DNA of 64,000 nucleotides from Clostridia bacterium (GTDB taxonomy: Bacteria; Bacillota; Clostridia; Oscillospirales; Acutalibacteraceae). The notes beneath the pieces were generated by a model. The model searched no databases. It was not told the DNA's origin and saw only the letters and a list, made by a program, of their open reading frames with translations. Positions 25,273 to 33,886 of this stretch are shown piece by piece; the first letter of the stretch is position 1; every line of letters begins with the position of its first letter. A program made the position numbers and the translations under genes. The stretch is taken from the NCBI GenBank assembly GCA_017481575.1, contig JAFUPA010000055.1, positions 57,677-121,676 of the forward strand, given 5' to 3'.

Positions 25273-25309
25273 TTTAAAAGCAAGACAGAGGGACTATCCC
25301 CTGCCTTGC
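25273..25309 (-). terminator. Terminator of the LTA-synthase-like gene
   Basis: The stem GCAAGxCAGxGG paired with CCxCTGxCTTGC (25280-25309, two mismatches) is followed on the minus strand by TTTTAAA, eight bases after the stop at 25317. Confidence 0.75.
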
Positions 25310-25316
25310 AACTGAA

Positions 25317-27212
25317 TTATTTTTTCAACTTATATTCCTTGACATTTTTGGTGTCAAACGGCTCGTTGTTACCGACAAGAATGTTCTCGTTATAAAAATC
25401 ACTCTTAAGAGTAAGATATTCGTTTACCTTCTCCCAGCCTTCTTCACCTTTACCGTGCATTTCAAAGATTGTCGGCTCACCGGAGAAGAGATTTGTACCC
25501 AAGCCTAACTTTTCGCCTTCAATTTTAACACCTATGCTTGCGAGCATTGTCGGGAACATATCGCCGTTGTACCACCAGCGGTTTTTGGTTCTGGATTTTG
25601 GAATATCAGCGAGGTCGCCTGCCGGATTTAGAATGAGATTGAAAGTAGTTCTTCTGTACTCTTTGTCAAAATCCTTGAAGAAATTTTTATCCATACTCAA
25701 GTGGTCACCGATAAGAACTATTGTTGTGTTCTCGTAGAACGGCTGTTTTTGAATCCAGCGAACAAACTTTGTGACCTCGGAAGCAGAATATGCAATAACA
25801 TTTGCGTATTGATTTTCTCGTGGTGTGGGCGTATTGGGGCTGACATAGCCGTCAGGGAAATGAGTATCCGCTGTTTCCATTACAAAATGGAAGGGCTTTC
25901 CTGTTTCGTGCAAACGTGTAAGCTCTGCTTTTGCATATTCGTAGAGCTTGTCATCTTCATAGCCCCACCAGACCTTATAGTCTTCGGGAATCCAGCCCTT
26001 TTCCTTGGCGGCATCGTAGTCAAGGATATTAAAGTCTCCGTGGCTTTCATAGAAGAAATTAAGTCCGCCGAACTTTGCGGTTGCGCCGAACATGAGCGAT
26101 TGTTCATAGCCCTGTGACTTGAGGATATCGCCGATTGTAACCGCACCGGGCAGGAAGTTATCGGGTGAACCGTAATCGTTACCTCCCGTAGGAACCTTCA
26201 TCGGAAGTCCTGTTGTCATATTAACCATTGCGGCAACAGACCAGGTACAACCTGTTGTTGCAATCGGTCCGCCAAAGCCTTTGTTTGTATGAGAGAAGCT
26301 GATACCTTCCTCGGCAAGGTCGGTAAGCGGCTTCATAAGATTTTCGTCAAGGTAGCCGCCCATATCCTTTGAGAGGTATGTATTCTCCATTGACTCGAGA
26401 TAAATGTGAATAAGATTTCGCTTTTTCTCGGGGAACTGCATTTTAACTTCTCTCGGGTCGGCAAAGTTGACTTTAATAAAGTCGGATTCGGTATAGTACA
26501 TATTGTAAAGTGTAAGAAGCTGAAACTGCTCAACACCGTAAGACACACCACCGATAAAAATTGCAAGTGCGAGAACGATGCTGATTATCTTCCTAAAGAC
26601 AAGCGGGAAAACGCAGACTTCCTTTTCTTTTCTCTTTAAATAAAGCACACGTGTGGACAAGGCAAAAAGAGCAAAGAAAAATGAAACTGCCGCAGTTTGA
26701 AGAACAGGGCCTGTCCAGAGGGAATCCATAACCTCACTGCTTGTGCCGTCCGTTGGAGAAAACATATTGACAATCATCTGGTCAGGAGCAACATCACTGA
26801 ATGACTCTTTACCCCAGACAGTACCTGTCAAAGCTGCCATACCCAATGCCATAATAACGACGGTTATTATGCTGATAGCCGCCATAAACTTCTTCTGCTT
26901 TTTTTCAGTTCTTTTGTAGATAAGCTTTTTATCAATCAAAGCCAATACAAACACTCCTGCCATACCTATTGCAAAAGTGATTGCAAAATAAATAAAGGGC
27001 AGTTTGGGTGAGTGAATCCTCAAAGGGAAAAGCCCCACTCTGTCGAAGTATTTGTAAATGATATCTGTTGCAAAAAGTGAAATGAGGTTTGAGCCGATCG
27101 CATCGCCCAGAACCATAAAAATTGAGCTTACAATACCCTTGCCTCTCTTAAGAAGAAAAGCATCAATTATTCCGACAAGGAGTCCTGCCAGAACAGCCAT
27201 AAAAATAAACAT
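25317..27212 (-). CDS. Membrane sulfatase-family phosphoglycerol/phosphoethanolamine transferase (LTA synthase-like)
   Basis: 631 residues. Five hydrophobic segments (about 3-22, 27-50, 70-92, 110-130, 170-235 region) precede an extracellular sulfatase/alkaline-phosphatase domain (about 265-560). IYLESMENTY carries the metal ligands and predicted catalytic Thr, and LIGDHLSMD the late Asp-His pair. This is the LtaS/OpgB family, which moves phosphoglycerol from phosphatidylglycerol to surface polymers or glycans. The start ATG follows GAGAGG. It is monocistronic with its own promoter and terminator. The acceptor polymer is not known. Confidence 0.88.
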   Translation of the reverse strand: MFIFMAVLAGLLVGIIDAFLLKRGKGIVSSIFMVLGDAIGSNLISLFATDIIYKYFDRVGLFPLRIHSPKLPFIYFAITFAIGMAGVFVLALIDKKLIYKRTEKKQKKFMAAISIITVVIMALGMAALTGTVWGKESFSDVAPDQMIVNMFSPTDGTSSEVMDSLWTGPVLQTAAVSFFFALFALSTRVLYLKRKEKEVCVFPLVFRKIISIVLALAIFIGGVSYGVEQFQLLTLYNMYYTESDFIKVNFADPREVKMQFPEKKRNLIHIYLESMENTYLSKDMGGYLDENLMKPLTDLAEEGISFSHTNKGFGGPIATTGCTWSVAAMVNMTTGLPMKVPTGGNDYGSPDNFLPGAVTIGDILKSQGYEQSLMFGATAKFGGLNFFYESHGDFNILDYDAAKEKGWIPEDYKVWWGYEDDKLYEYAKAELTRLHETGKPFHFVMETADTHFPDGYVSPNTPTPRENQYANVIAYSASEVTKFVRWIQKQPFYENTTIVLIGDHLSMDKNFFKDFDKEYRRTTFNLILNPAGDLADIPKSRTKNRWWYNGDMFPTMLASIGVKIEGEKLGLGTNLFSGEPTIFEMHGKGEEGWEKVNEYLTLKSDFYNENILVGNNEPFDTKNVKEYKLKK

Positions 27213-27260
27213 ATATTCCTCTCCCGTTTTTTCGCAATGCCGTTGCGAAGTATTGTCTTT

Positions 27261-27289
27261 ATTTTACTATATTCGACAATAATTTACAA
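27261..27289 (-). promoter_or_regulatory. Promoter of the LTA-synthase-like gene
   Basis: Minus strand: TTGTAA (27284-27289), 17-base spacer, TAAAAT (27261-27266), about 50 bases before the start codon. Confidence 0.7.
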
Positions 27290-27379
27290 CTATCATATCG
27301 TATGAAAAAACATACAAAAAGGTGGACATATTGACACAAAATGAAAAGCAGGGGTTGATTGAACAAGTCCGTAAAAACC

Positions 27380-27505
27380 GGACAATAACAATGCTGTAAT
27401 CGTAAGCACCGTTTTCAACAAGATACATTTCGTTTGTAACTTTTGGAGGTGTGTATGTATCGCCGCCGTAGTTGATGTTTATATCAACGGGAATTATGCC
27501 GATTT
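27380..27505 (-). pseudogene. Possible remnant of a coding sequence (about 42 codons)
   Basis: In the 350-base gap before the GH92 gene, the minus strand reads without a stop as a protein-like segment (IGIIPVDININYGGDTY, then PPKVTNEMYLVENGAYDYS). It has the composition of an extracellular enzyme. There is no start codon or ribosome binding site, and a stop lies directly upstream. I read it as a fragment of a decayed secreted protein gene; no family is assigned. The rest of 27290-27564 holds nothing recognisable. Confidence 0.4.
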
Positions 27506-27564
27506 AAAAAGTAAAACCTATAAAAATGAAATTATGGCTTTGATATAACCCAATAAATCCTCCG

Positions 27565-29817
27565 TTATACTGTGGCTGACATTATAAAAACAAGTTCTCC
27601 GCCGTTCATAAGCTCTTCGTGAGTGATGTAACAGCCGTCAAGCTCTTTGCCGTTGAGTGTAACAGCCTTGACATAGACATTTTTATCGCTCTGATTTGCT
27701 GCTGTAATTTTGAGTGTTTTGCCGTTTGAAAGTGCAAGCTCTGCGCTGTCAACATTCGGAGAGCCGAGCCAATATTTGTCTGTTCCTGCAAGCGGATAGA
27801 AGCCCATTGCAGAGAAAACGTACCACGAGCTGAGTGTTCCGCCGTCGTCGTTGCCGTCAAGACCGTTGATATCGTCGCTGAAACGGTTTTTAAGAGTCCA
27901 GCGAACCCACTTTTGTGTAAGGTCAGCTCTGCCTGCGTTTGCAAAGAGGTACGGGGTGTGGATGTCGTGCTGATTGCCGACCCAGAAGCCGTGACCAGGG
28001 TCAACTGCCGCACGGGTAAGTGAAGCATCCTCCATAAAATCTTCAAGCTCGGAAACAAAATATTCCTTACTGCCGAAGAGTTCAATCATTCCGTCAATGT
28101 CCTGAAGTGCATTCCAACGCCATTGTCTTGCACTACCCTCACAGTAGCAGTCCGCATATTTATCAATCATAATTGCATCGTAGAAAGATGTTATATACGG
28201 GCTGAAGTGGTCGTCAAAGCTGCCGTCCGAATTCCTTGCCTGAAAATATTTTGTCTCGGGGTTGAATACGTTTTTATAATACATTGCTTTTTCGCCGTAT
28301 TTCTGTGCATCCTCGGTTTTGCCGAGTGCCTCTGCAAGGGATGCTATTGCGGCATCTTCCCACGAATATTCAACAGTACGGCTTACGGATTCGTCACCGT
28401 TTGAAATATCATTCGGAATATATCCGTATTCGTTGTATTCATTAACCCAGCTTCTGCCGTCTTTTCTGACACTACCGTCAGAAGAAAGCTTCATATATTC
28501 ATAAGCCGTTTCGACATCAAAGTCGGTGAAGCCCTTAAGATAACTTTCGGTAATTACAATATTGGCGGGGTCACCCTGCATTGACGAGGTATAACCTGCG
28601 CCCTGCGGCCATCTCGGAAGTGAGCCTCCGACCTTTGCCATTTCCACAAGACTGTTAAGACAGTCTGACTGAACGTCGTGTGCAATGAGCGTATAAAGCG
28701 AATGCGTGTTGCGGCAGGTATCCCAGAGAGACATATCTGTTCTGTATGTATAGCCGTCTGCAACGTGGGTTTCCTTGTCAAAGCCGAGATATTCACCGTT
28801 AACGTCGGTAAAATCTGTCGGCATAATCATACTGTGGTAAAGTGCGGTATAAAATACCGTCATAATCTCGTCGTCTGTGCTGTTGATTCTGATTGAAGAA
28901 AGGCGTTCTTCCCAATCAGCAACAGCGTTATTTCTGACATCGTCAAAGGTAAGACCGTCTGTTTCTGCTTCAAGATTAAGCTTTGCATTTTCCACACTTA
29001 CGAAGCTGACCGCAAGCTTTAACTCGATGCTTTCATTCTTCATTTCGCCAAAATTCAGGTCAATGCCGAGATCGGATTCGTCACCCGAAATTTCATATGA
29101 TTTAACGGGTCTGTCGGCTGTGGCGGCAAAATAAACGGGAAGTCCGTCATATCTGTCAGAAAACGCACCGTGAATTGTGCAACCGCCTGTGATAAGACCT
29201 GTATCCTCATCATAATCGACAAAACCGCCGCTTGACCATCTGCCTGCAACAACGCTTGTAACGTCAAGGTAAAGCCGTGCATCCTTTGAGTTGTTAAAGG
29301 TATAGCGATGAACGCCCGTATGTGTATCTGCCGTGAGTTCAACAAGGCAGTTCATTGTCTGCAAGTAAAGGGCATAATAACCCGGTGTAGCAATTTCGTT
29401 TGTGTGAGAATACGGTATGATGTCCACGTTCTTTTTGCCGGTAACCGGTGTTACTCTGAAAATCCCGTAATCCTCTGCACCCGTACCTGAAAGACGTGAG
29501 TGGCTGAAACCTCGAATGTGCCTTTGCTCATAGTAATAATTTGAGGTGTTGGTTTTGACTATATAAGCACCGCCGACAAATGATGTGTCGGGGCCAAGTC
29601 TGACAGCACCGAAGGGAACTGTTGCGGCAGGACTTACCATTCCGCAAGTCCACGGTGTACCACCCGTACCGATGAACGGGTCAACATACTGTGTGTAATC
29701 CCCTGTTACAGCTTCGGGCATTTCAACAGGGCGAAAAAGTATTCCGTTAAAAAGTCCTGCAAACGCTGTTTCAAAAATTACGATTGCAGATACAAGAAGT
29801 CTTATGATATGCCACAT
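27565..29817 (-). CDS. GH92 exo-alpha-mannosidase, membrane-anchored or secreted
   Basis: 750 residues. An N-terminal hydrophobic segment (about 4-26) is followed by the GH92 beta-sandwich (about 40-290) and alpha/alpha barrel (about 300-700). The family motifs are present: YVDPFIGTGG, FSHSRLSGTGAEDYG, the acid Glu484 in SRTVEYSWED and the catalytic-base loop GLDGNDDGG (652-660). The usual GNEPxHH specificity motif reads GNQHDIH (614-620), so linkage preference may differ from classical alpha-1,2 enzymes. GH92 enzymes need Ca2+ and trim host N-glycans or yeast mannan. The start follows GAGGAGG. Confidence 0.92.
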   Translation of the reverse strand: MWHIIRLLVSAIVIFETAFAGLFNGILFRPVEMPEAVTGDYTQYVDPFIGTGGTPWTCGMVSPAATVPFGAVRLGPDTSFVGGAYIVKTNTSNYYYEQRHIRGFSHSRLSGTGAEDYGIFRVTPVTGKKNVDIIPYSHTNEIATPGYYALYLQTMNCLVELTADTHTGVHRYTFNNSKDARLYLDVTSVVAGRWSSGGFVDYDEDTGLITGGCTIHGAFSDRYDGLPVYFAATADRPVKSYEISGDESDLGIDLNFGEMKNESIELKLAVSFVSVENAKLNLEAETDGLTFDDVRNNAVADWEERLSSIRINSTDDEIMTVFYTALYHSMIMPTDFTDVNGEYLGFDKETHVADGYTYRTDMSLWDTCRNTHSLYTLIAHDVQSDCLNSLVEMAKVGGSLPRWPQGAGYTSSMQGDPANIVITESYLKGFTDFDVETAYEYMKLSSDGSVRKDGRSWVNEYNEYGYIPNDISNGDESVSRTVEYSWEDAAIASLAEALGKTEDAQKYGEKAMYYKNVFNPETKYFQARNSDGSFDDHFSPYITSFYDAIMIDKYADCYCEGSARQWRWNALQDIDGMIELFGSKEYFVSELEDFMEDASLTRAAVDPGHGFWVGNQHDIHTPYLFANAGRADLTQKWVRWTLKNRFSDDINGLDGNDDGGTLSSWYVFSAMGFYPLAGTDKYWLGSPNVDSAELALSNGKTLKITAANQSDKNVYVKAVTLNGKELDGCYITHEELMNGGELVFIMSATV

Positions 29818-29847
29818 ATAAAGTCCTCCTCAAATAGTTATAGTTAA

Positions 29848-29876
29848 AATATATCTTACAAAAAAGAAAATGTCAA
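29848..29876 (-). promoter_or_regulatory. Promoter of the GH92 gene
   Basis: Minus strand: TTGACA (29871-29876), 17-base spacer, TATATT (29848-29853), 30 bases before the start codon. Confidence 0.82.
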
Positions 29877-29880
29877 ATTT

Positions 29881-30124
29881 ACACTCCCCTAACTTAGCTA
29901 CAAACTAACCAAAAATCATATGTCATTTTTAGTTAAATATACAAAAATAAAAAATTTCTCCTCAAAAGTGTTTCAAAATTCAATTTTGATTGTTTATATT
30001 TATGTGGTTTGTTTAAATATTGAACCACTTTGAGAAAATATGGGGTTAACCCCCGATTTTCTTTATGGGGCAGGGAATTATATAAAAACCGTGGCAGGCA
30101 CAACCTGTTGCGGTTTTTATTTTG
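29881..30124. other. Structure-rich gap between GH92 and ceramidase-like genes
   Basis: No gene is visible in this stretch. It is AT-rich to about 30000 and then has three consecutive inverted repeats: GTGGTT/AACCAC (about 30004-30028), the perfect 12-base palindrome GGGGTTAACCCC (30042-30053), and a long stem AAAAACCG..CAGG/CCTG..CGGTTTTT (30084-30118) followed by TATTTT. The last is a convincing terminator shape on the plus strand. The block could be a small RNA on that strand or leftover terminators of lost genes. Confidence 0.45.
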
Positions 30125-30163
30125 CACAAAATTATTAAAGGGATGACATAAAGCCATCCCTTT
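30125..30163 (-). terminator. Terminator of the ceramidase-like operon
   Basis: A perfect nine-pair stem AAAGGGATG/CATCCCTTT (30137-30163) with a loop of nine bases lies six bases after the stop at 30170. On the minus strand it is followed by AATAATTTTG. Confidence 0.75.
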
Positions 30164-30169
30164 AAACTT

Positions 30170-31660
30170 TTATTTAACCGAAGAAATCAGTTCATCCATT
30201 GCTTCAAGGATTGTACGTGCAGCATCGGGACCGACGGAGTTTGTTTCCTCATAATGCTTTCTGCCTGCCTCATCATAAGCAATGTTGAAATAAGGGAACC
30301 ACTCGTGAAGCATAAAATCATTGTCGGGAATGATGTATCCAAGCTCATCGTTACAAAGTCCGAGAACAAAATTATGCTCGCAATCTGACATTTCGGACAG
30401 CACCTTGTAATCTGCCTCAACACCGTTTGCCGCTTCGTCTGCCGGAAGGAAGTTTCCGCTTTCAAGCTCGGGATAAAGCTCACCGGGTATCATATAAACA
30501 CCAATCTGCTTGTTGCCAAGCTGCATATAAGAAACTTCGCTGATGATTGAAACCTTGTTGAACTTTGTCTTTACAACATCGTTGTTGAGAACACCGATAA
30601 AGCGTGCAAGCAAAAGTGCTGTGTTATCGCAAGGAACGCTTATTGTTTCAGATTTGATATTAACAAGCGGTGCAAGCTCTTTCTCGTTGGTGATGCCCAT
30701 TACAAGCTCGCCGACTTTTTTGCCGTATTCCTTTGTGTAGGTAAGGCAATCGAACTCGATTGTCTTGTCAAGAATTTCGTTGATTTTGTCGCCCGTTATA
30801 AGTCCGCCGACCGAACCGTTGATGAACATAACATTGGCACCGCCGGTCTGTGCTTTAATCTCGTTTGTCATATAAGCCGGGAAATCTGCGCTGACAACGG
30901 TTGTTTTTGCACCGAGCATTTCGGCATGGGTTGCAAAGTTTACAATATATGTGTCATCACTTCCGTCAGACGGGTCAAAGCGGATGCTTGTGACTGTTTT
31001 ATCGTAATCAATAGGTGTGCGTGTGTCTGCCTGCATACCATCTGCTTCCGCTGTACCAAAGTAAAGCTTGCCGTCTTCTCTAGCCTCGTAAGCCTTGATA
31101 ATTGCGGCGGCAGTCTTTTCCTTAAGGCTTTGCATAAAGTCTTCATTTTTACCGTCAGAATAGAAATCTGAACCCCAGAGACCCTGTGTATCAATTGCTG
31201 AATGAGTATGTGTTGCACAGATGTTGATTGACTTAAGGTTTGGGATTTTTCCGCTTTCGATAACCAACTGTCTGATATCGTTTATATCTGCACGGCTGAT
31301 GCCGACACAGTCAAGAGCGCAAAGGATAATGCCCCCTCTGCCTGTATTGTCGTCAATATAAACTGCTTTTGCGTACATATCGTCAAGCACACCCTTTGCA
31401 GGGTTGTTTGTGTTATAGCCTGCAATGTAATAGGTAGCAGCAGTCACATCTTCGGGAGTGAGTACCTCTTGTGCAAAACCGAGTGTCCACTTATCCCCTG
31501 CCGTGTAAGAAAAGGTTTCGTCACCTGCGAGCATAAACTCTGATGTTGCCTCCTCGGTTGTGAAGGTTGAGCAAGGCACAAAAAGGATAATTATACTCAA
31601 AAGAACAGAAATTATACCTCTTACAAGGTTTGGAATTCTAAAGAAACGTAATATTGCCAT
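30170..31660 (-). CDS. Neutral/alkaline ceramidase-like exported protein (copy 2)
   Basis: 496 residues. An N-terminal hydrophobic segment (about 12-32) acts as signal or anchor. The domain carries the ceramidase-family metal signature THTHSAIDTQGLWG (about 150-163) and the late GLCNDELGYIIPDNDF. The serine motif GDxSPN of proven neutral ceramidases is not found; the equivalent region reads NGSVGGLIT. Hydrolysis of ceramide is therefore uncertain, and another amidase or lactonase activity is possible. It starts 15 bases after a paralogue that is about one third identical by eye, so the pair form one operon. Confidence 0.78.
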   Translation of the reverse strand: MAILRFFRIPNLVRGIISVLLSIIILFVPCSTFTTEEATSEFMLAGDETFSYTAGDKWTLGFAQEVLTPEDVTAATYYIAGYNTNNPAKGVLDDMYAKAVYIDDNTGRGGIILCALDCVGISRADINDIRQLVIESGKIPNLKSINICATHTHSAIDTQGLWGSDFYSDGKNEDFMQSLKEKTAAAIIKAYEAREDGKLYFGTAEADGMQADTRTPIDYDKTVTSIRFDPSDGSDDTYIVNFATHAEMLGAKTTVVSADFPAYMTNEIKAQTGGANVMFINGSVGGLITGDKINEILDKTIEFDCLTYTKEYGKKVGELVMGITNEKELAPLVNIKSETISVPCDNTALLLARFIGVLNNDVVKTKFNKVSIISEVSYMQLGNKQIGVYMIPGELYPELESGNFLPADEAANGVEADYKVLSEMSDCEHNFVLGLCNDELGYIIPDNDFMLHEWFPYFNIAYDEAGRKHYEETNSVGPDAARTILEAMDELISSVK

Positions 31661-31675
31661 AAATCAAATCTCCTA

Positions 31676-33142
31676 TCAGTTATACTTATCTAAAAGCTCC
31701 ATAAATGCCTTTGAAAGCGTTGTTGCACTTGTTGAGCCTGTAGAAACAGTCTCTTCATAATGACCCTCTTCATTTGAGTTGCAGTAATCGTTGTCGGGAA
31801 CTATGTATCCGACTGCGTCGTTACAAAGACCGAATACAAGCACATCATCCTCTTCGCTGAAATGCGTGTTGAGTGCTTCATAAGGATATTCCGTACCGTT
31901 GTAAGACTCCTCTGCAGAATAGAAGCCGCCGTAAACAATTTCGGGCATTACTTCTCCCGGCACCTGGAGAACCTTGATATCCTTACCTATTTCAAGATAA
32001 CCGATTTCGCTTGTAAGGTATACCTTTCCGTCCTCCTTAAATGCTGTTGCGTTGCAAAGTCCTGCACGCTCTGCAAGCTTGAAAACAAAGTTGTCAACCT
32101 CAAAGTCAAGCTGTGCGTGTGCCACGTTTATAATCGGCTCAACACGTTCTGCATTCTGTGCAAGGTCGTAAAGAACATCTGCGATGATAAGGCTGTATTC
32201 TTTCATTTTTTCATAGCTTGTAAGTTCTGGGTTTATGCCGTTTTCTTCATCCATATTGCTGTGAATTCCGCCGCCGATTGCACCCTGAACAAAGATGAAA
32301 TCTGCATTCTTTTCGGTATTTACAGCCTGCTCGATATAGTACGGGAAGTCTGCAGAAAGCTCAGAATTGCTCCAACCGAGATTAATCGGGTGTGCACCAA
32401 AGTTTGCAATGTAAATTTCTTTCTTACCGCTGTCGTTCGGAACAAAACGGAAAAGGTGAATTTTCTCGTCAATTGAATATGGGTCACGTGTGTCGGCAAA
32501 AAGTTCGGGACAAGCCTTTGATGCGTAATAAAGTTGACCATTTGTACGCTGATTGTATGCTGTTCTTATGGCATCTGCCGCTTTTTCAACAAGAGCATCG
32601 ATATATTTGGAGTCTCTGCCGCTCTTCGGAATATTGCCCCAGAGGCCCTGGGTATCAATACCGCTGTGGGTGTGTGTTGAGCCAACATCAATGCTTATGA
32701 GCTTGCCCTCGCCCGTTATATCGGAAAGCTTTTCACGGATAGCCTTAACATCGGCATTCATAAAGCCGATACCGTCAACCCACGCAAGTGCAACCGCACC
32801 CCTGCCTGAGTTATCGTCAAGGCAAACAGCTCTTACACTAAGGTCATCCACAACACCTGTTGCTTCCTGTGCGGGGAACTTGAGAAATCCGCCGAGGAAG
32901 TATCTGTAAGAACCAACATCATCGGGAGTTATGATGTTTTTCGCATAGCCTACTGACCAACAGTCGGACTGGGCCTCATCAATAAACTCGCTTGAGCCCT
33001 CAAGGTAATTTGCGCTGATTTCTTCTGTCGGTCTTTCGTCATAGCCAACAAGTGTAAGGCTCTGGAAAACCGCAGAAAGAAGCATCGGTAAACCGATAAG
33101 CACCGAAATAATTGCTGAAAACCATCTTGTGAAAACTGCCAT
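31676..33142 (-). CDS. Neutral/alkaline ceramidase-like exported protein (copy 1)
   Basis: 488 residues. An N-terminal hydrophobic segment (about 7-30) is followed by the family core with STHTHSGIDTQGLWG, NFGAHPINLGWSN, and GLCNDAVGYIVPDNDY. The nucleophile region reads QGAIGGGIHS instead of GDxSPN, the same GG-type change as in its neighbour. It is first gene of the pair; the start ATG follows GGAGG and a good promoter. Family knowledge: neutral ceramidases are Zn-dependent and cleave the N-acyl bond of ceramides. Here the role in host sphingolipid use is inferred from export and the neighbouring GH92, esterase and EEP genes. Confidence 0.78.
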   Translation of the reverse strand: MAVFTRWFSAIISVLIGLPMLLSAVFQSLTLVGYDERPTEEISANYLEGSSEFIDEAQSDCWSVGYAKNIITPDDVGSYRYFLGGFLKFPAQEATGVVDDLSVRAVCLDDNSGRGAVALAWVDGIGFMNADVKAIREKLSDITGEGKLISIDVGSTHTHSGIDTQGLWGNIPKSGRDSKYIDALVEKAADAIRTAYNQRTNGQLYYASKACPELFADTRDPYSIDEKIHLFRFVPNDSGKKEIYIANFGAHPINLGWSNSELSADFPYYIEQAVNTEKNADFIFVQGAIGGGIHSNMDEENGINPELTSYEKMKEYSLIIADVLYDLAQNAERVEPIINVAHAQLDFEVDNFVFKLAERAGLCNATAFKEDGKVYLTSEIGYLEIGKDIKVLQVPGEVMPEIVYGGFYSAEESYNGTEYPYEALNTHFSEEDDVLVFGLCNDAVGYIVPDNDYCNSNEEGHYEETVSTGSTSATTLSKAFMELLDKYN

Positions 33143-33173
33143 AGTAAAACCTCCGTATATGAAGTATATTTAA

Positions 33174-33202
33174 ATAATACACCAGAATTAAGATAATTAC
33201 AA
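33174..33202 (-). promoter_or_regulatory. Promoter of the ceramidase-like pair
   Basis: Minus strand: TTGTAA (33197-33202), 17-base spacer, TATTAT (33174-33179). It is divergent from the GNAT promoter 25 bases to the right. Confidence 0.65.
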
Positions 33203-33227
33203 TCAGGAAAATAACAAATAAAGTGTA

Positions 33228-33256
33228 TTGATTTTTGTGCGTTTTAGTGATAATAT
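33228..33256 (+). promoter_or_regulatory. Promoter of the GNAT gene
   Basis: TTGATT (33228-33233), 17-base spacer, TAATAT (33251-33256), 32 bases before the start codon. Confidence 0.65.
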
Positions 33257-33288
33257 TTCTCTGAAACACGGTCAAAAGGAGAGATATT

Positions 33289-33843
33289 ATGGTAGTGCGA
33301 GCTTATGAAGAAAAGGATAAACAGGACGTCCGATTTGTTAACCTTAACAGTGAAGGACCGTGTAAGAGCACTAAAAGAGGAATAAATTTTTCGCTTGCGG
33401 TTTACTGTGATTATTACATTGAAAAAGAGCCGCAGAACTGCTTTGTTGCCGTTGACGATAACGACAAGGCTATCGGTTACATCATCAGCACCGAGGATTT
33501 TGACAGATTTGAAAAGTGCTATATGGAGGAGTATTATCCAAAAATAAAGAAGTGGGAATACCGTAGACGCCGTTCTGCATTAAGAGCAATTGCACCGCAG
33601 AGAGAGTACAAGGAAGAATACCCCGCACACCTTCACATTGATATCTTGCCCGAATACCAGCGAATGGGACTTGGTTCAAAGCTGACAGACGCACTTGTTG
33701 AAAGCTTGCGTAAGAAGGGTGTCAAGGGAATTATGCTGACGGTGTGGGTACACAACGAAAAGGGTAAAAAGTTCTATGACAAATATGGCTTTACACTACT
33801 TGAAGAAAAGCCTAATGTAGCTGTGTATGGATTGAAGCTATAA
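33289..33843 (+). CDS. GNAT-family N-acetyltransferase
   Basis: 184 residues with the GNAT fold: acetyl-CoA pyrophosphate loop LPEYQRMGLGSKL (about 123-135) preceded by the beta-4 strand AHLHIDI, and the C-terminal FYDKYGFTLLEEKP. A basic insert KKWEYRRRRSALR (about 85-97) is distinctive. The pattern is close to GNATs found with O-GlcNAc hydrolase-type enzymes. A sugar-amine or small-molecule amine acceptor is likely but unproven. The start follows AAAGGAGAG. It is monocistronic. Confidence 0.85.
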   Translation: MVVRAYEEKDKQDVRFVNLNSEGPCKSTKRGINFSLAVYCDYYIEKEPQNCFVAVDDNDKAIGYIISTEDFDRFEKCYMEEYYPKIKKWEYRRRRSALRAIAPQREYKEEYPAHLHIDILPEYQRMGLGSKLTDALVESLRKKGVKGIMLTVWVHNEKGKKFYDKYGFTLLEEKPNVAVYGLKL

Positions 33844-33849
33844 ACTATT

Positions 33850-33885
33850 AAACCGACAAATCTCAAATGAGGTTTGTCGGTTTTT
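33850..33885. terminator. Bidirectional terminator between GNAT and DUF4838 genes
   Basis: The stem AAACCGACAAA/TTTGTCGGTTT extended by CTC/GAG (33850-33883) closes two convergent transcripts. T runs lie on either strand. Confidence 0.9.
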
Positions 33886-33886
33886 G

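Noticed and set aside
31862-32476. 204-codon plus-strand frame opposite the ceramidase-like gene
   Set aside because: It is Cys/Val/Lys-rich antisense translation of a well-supported gene with no start signal.
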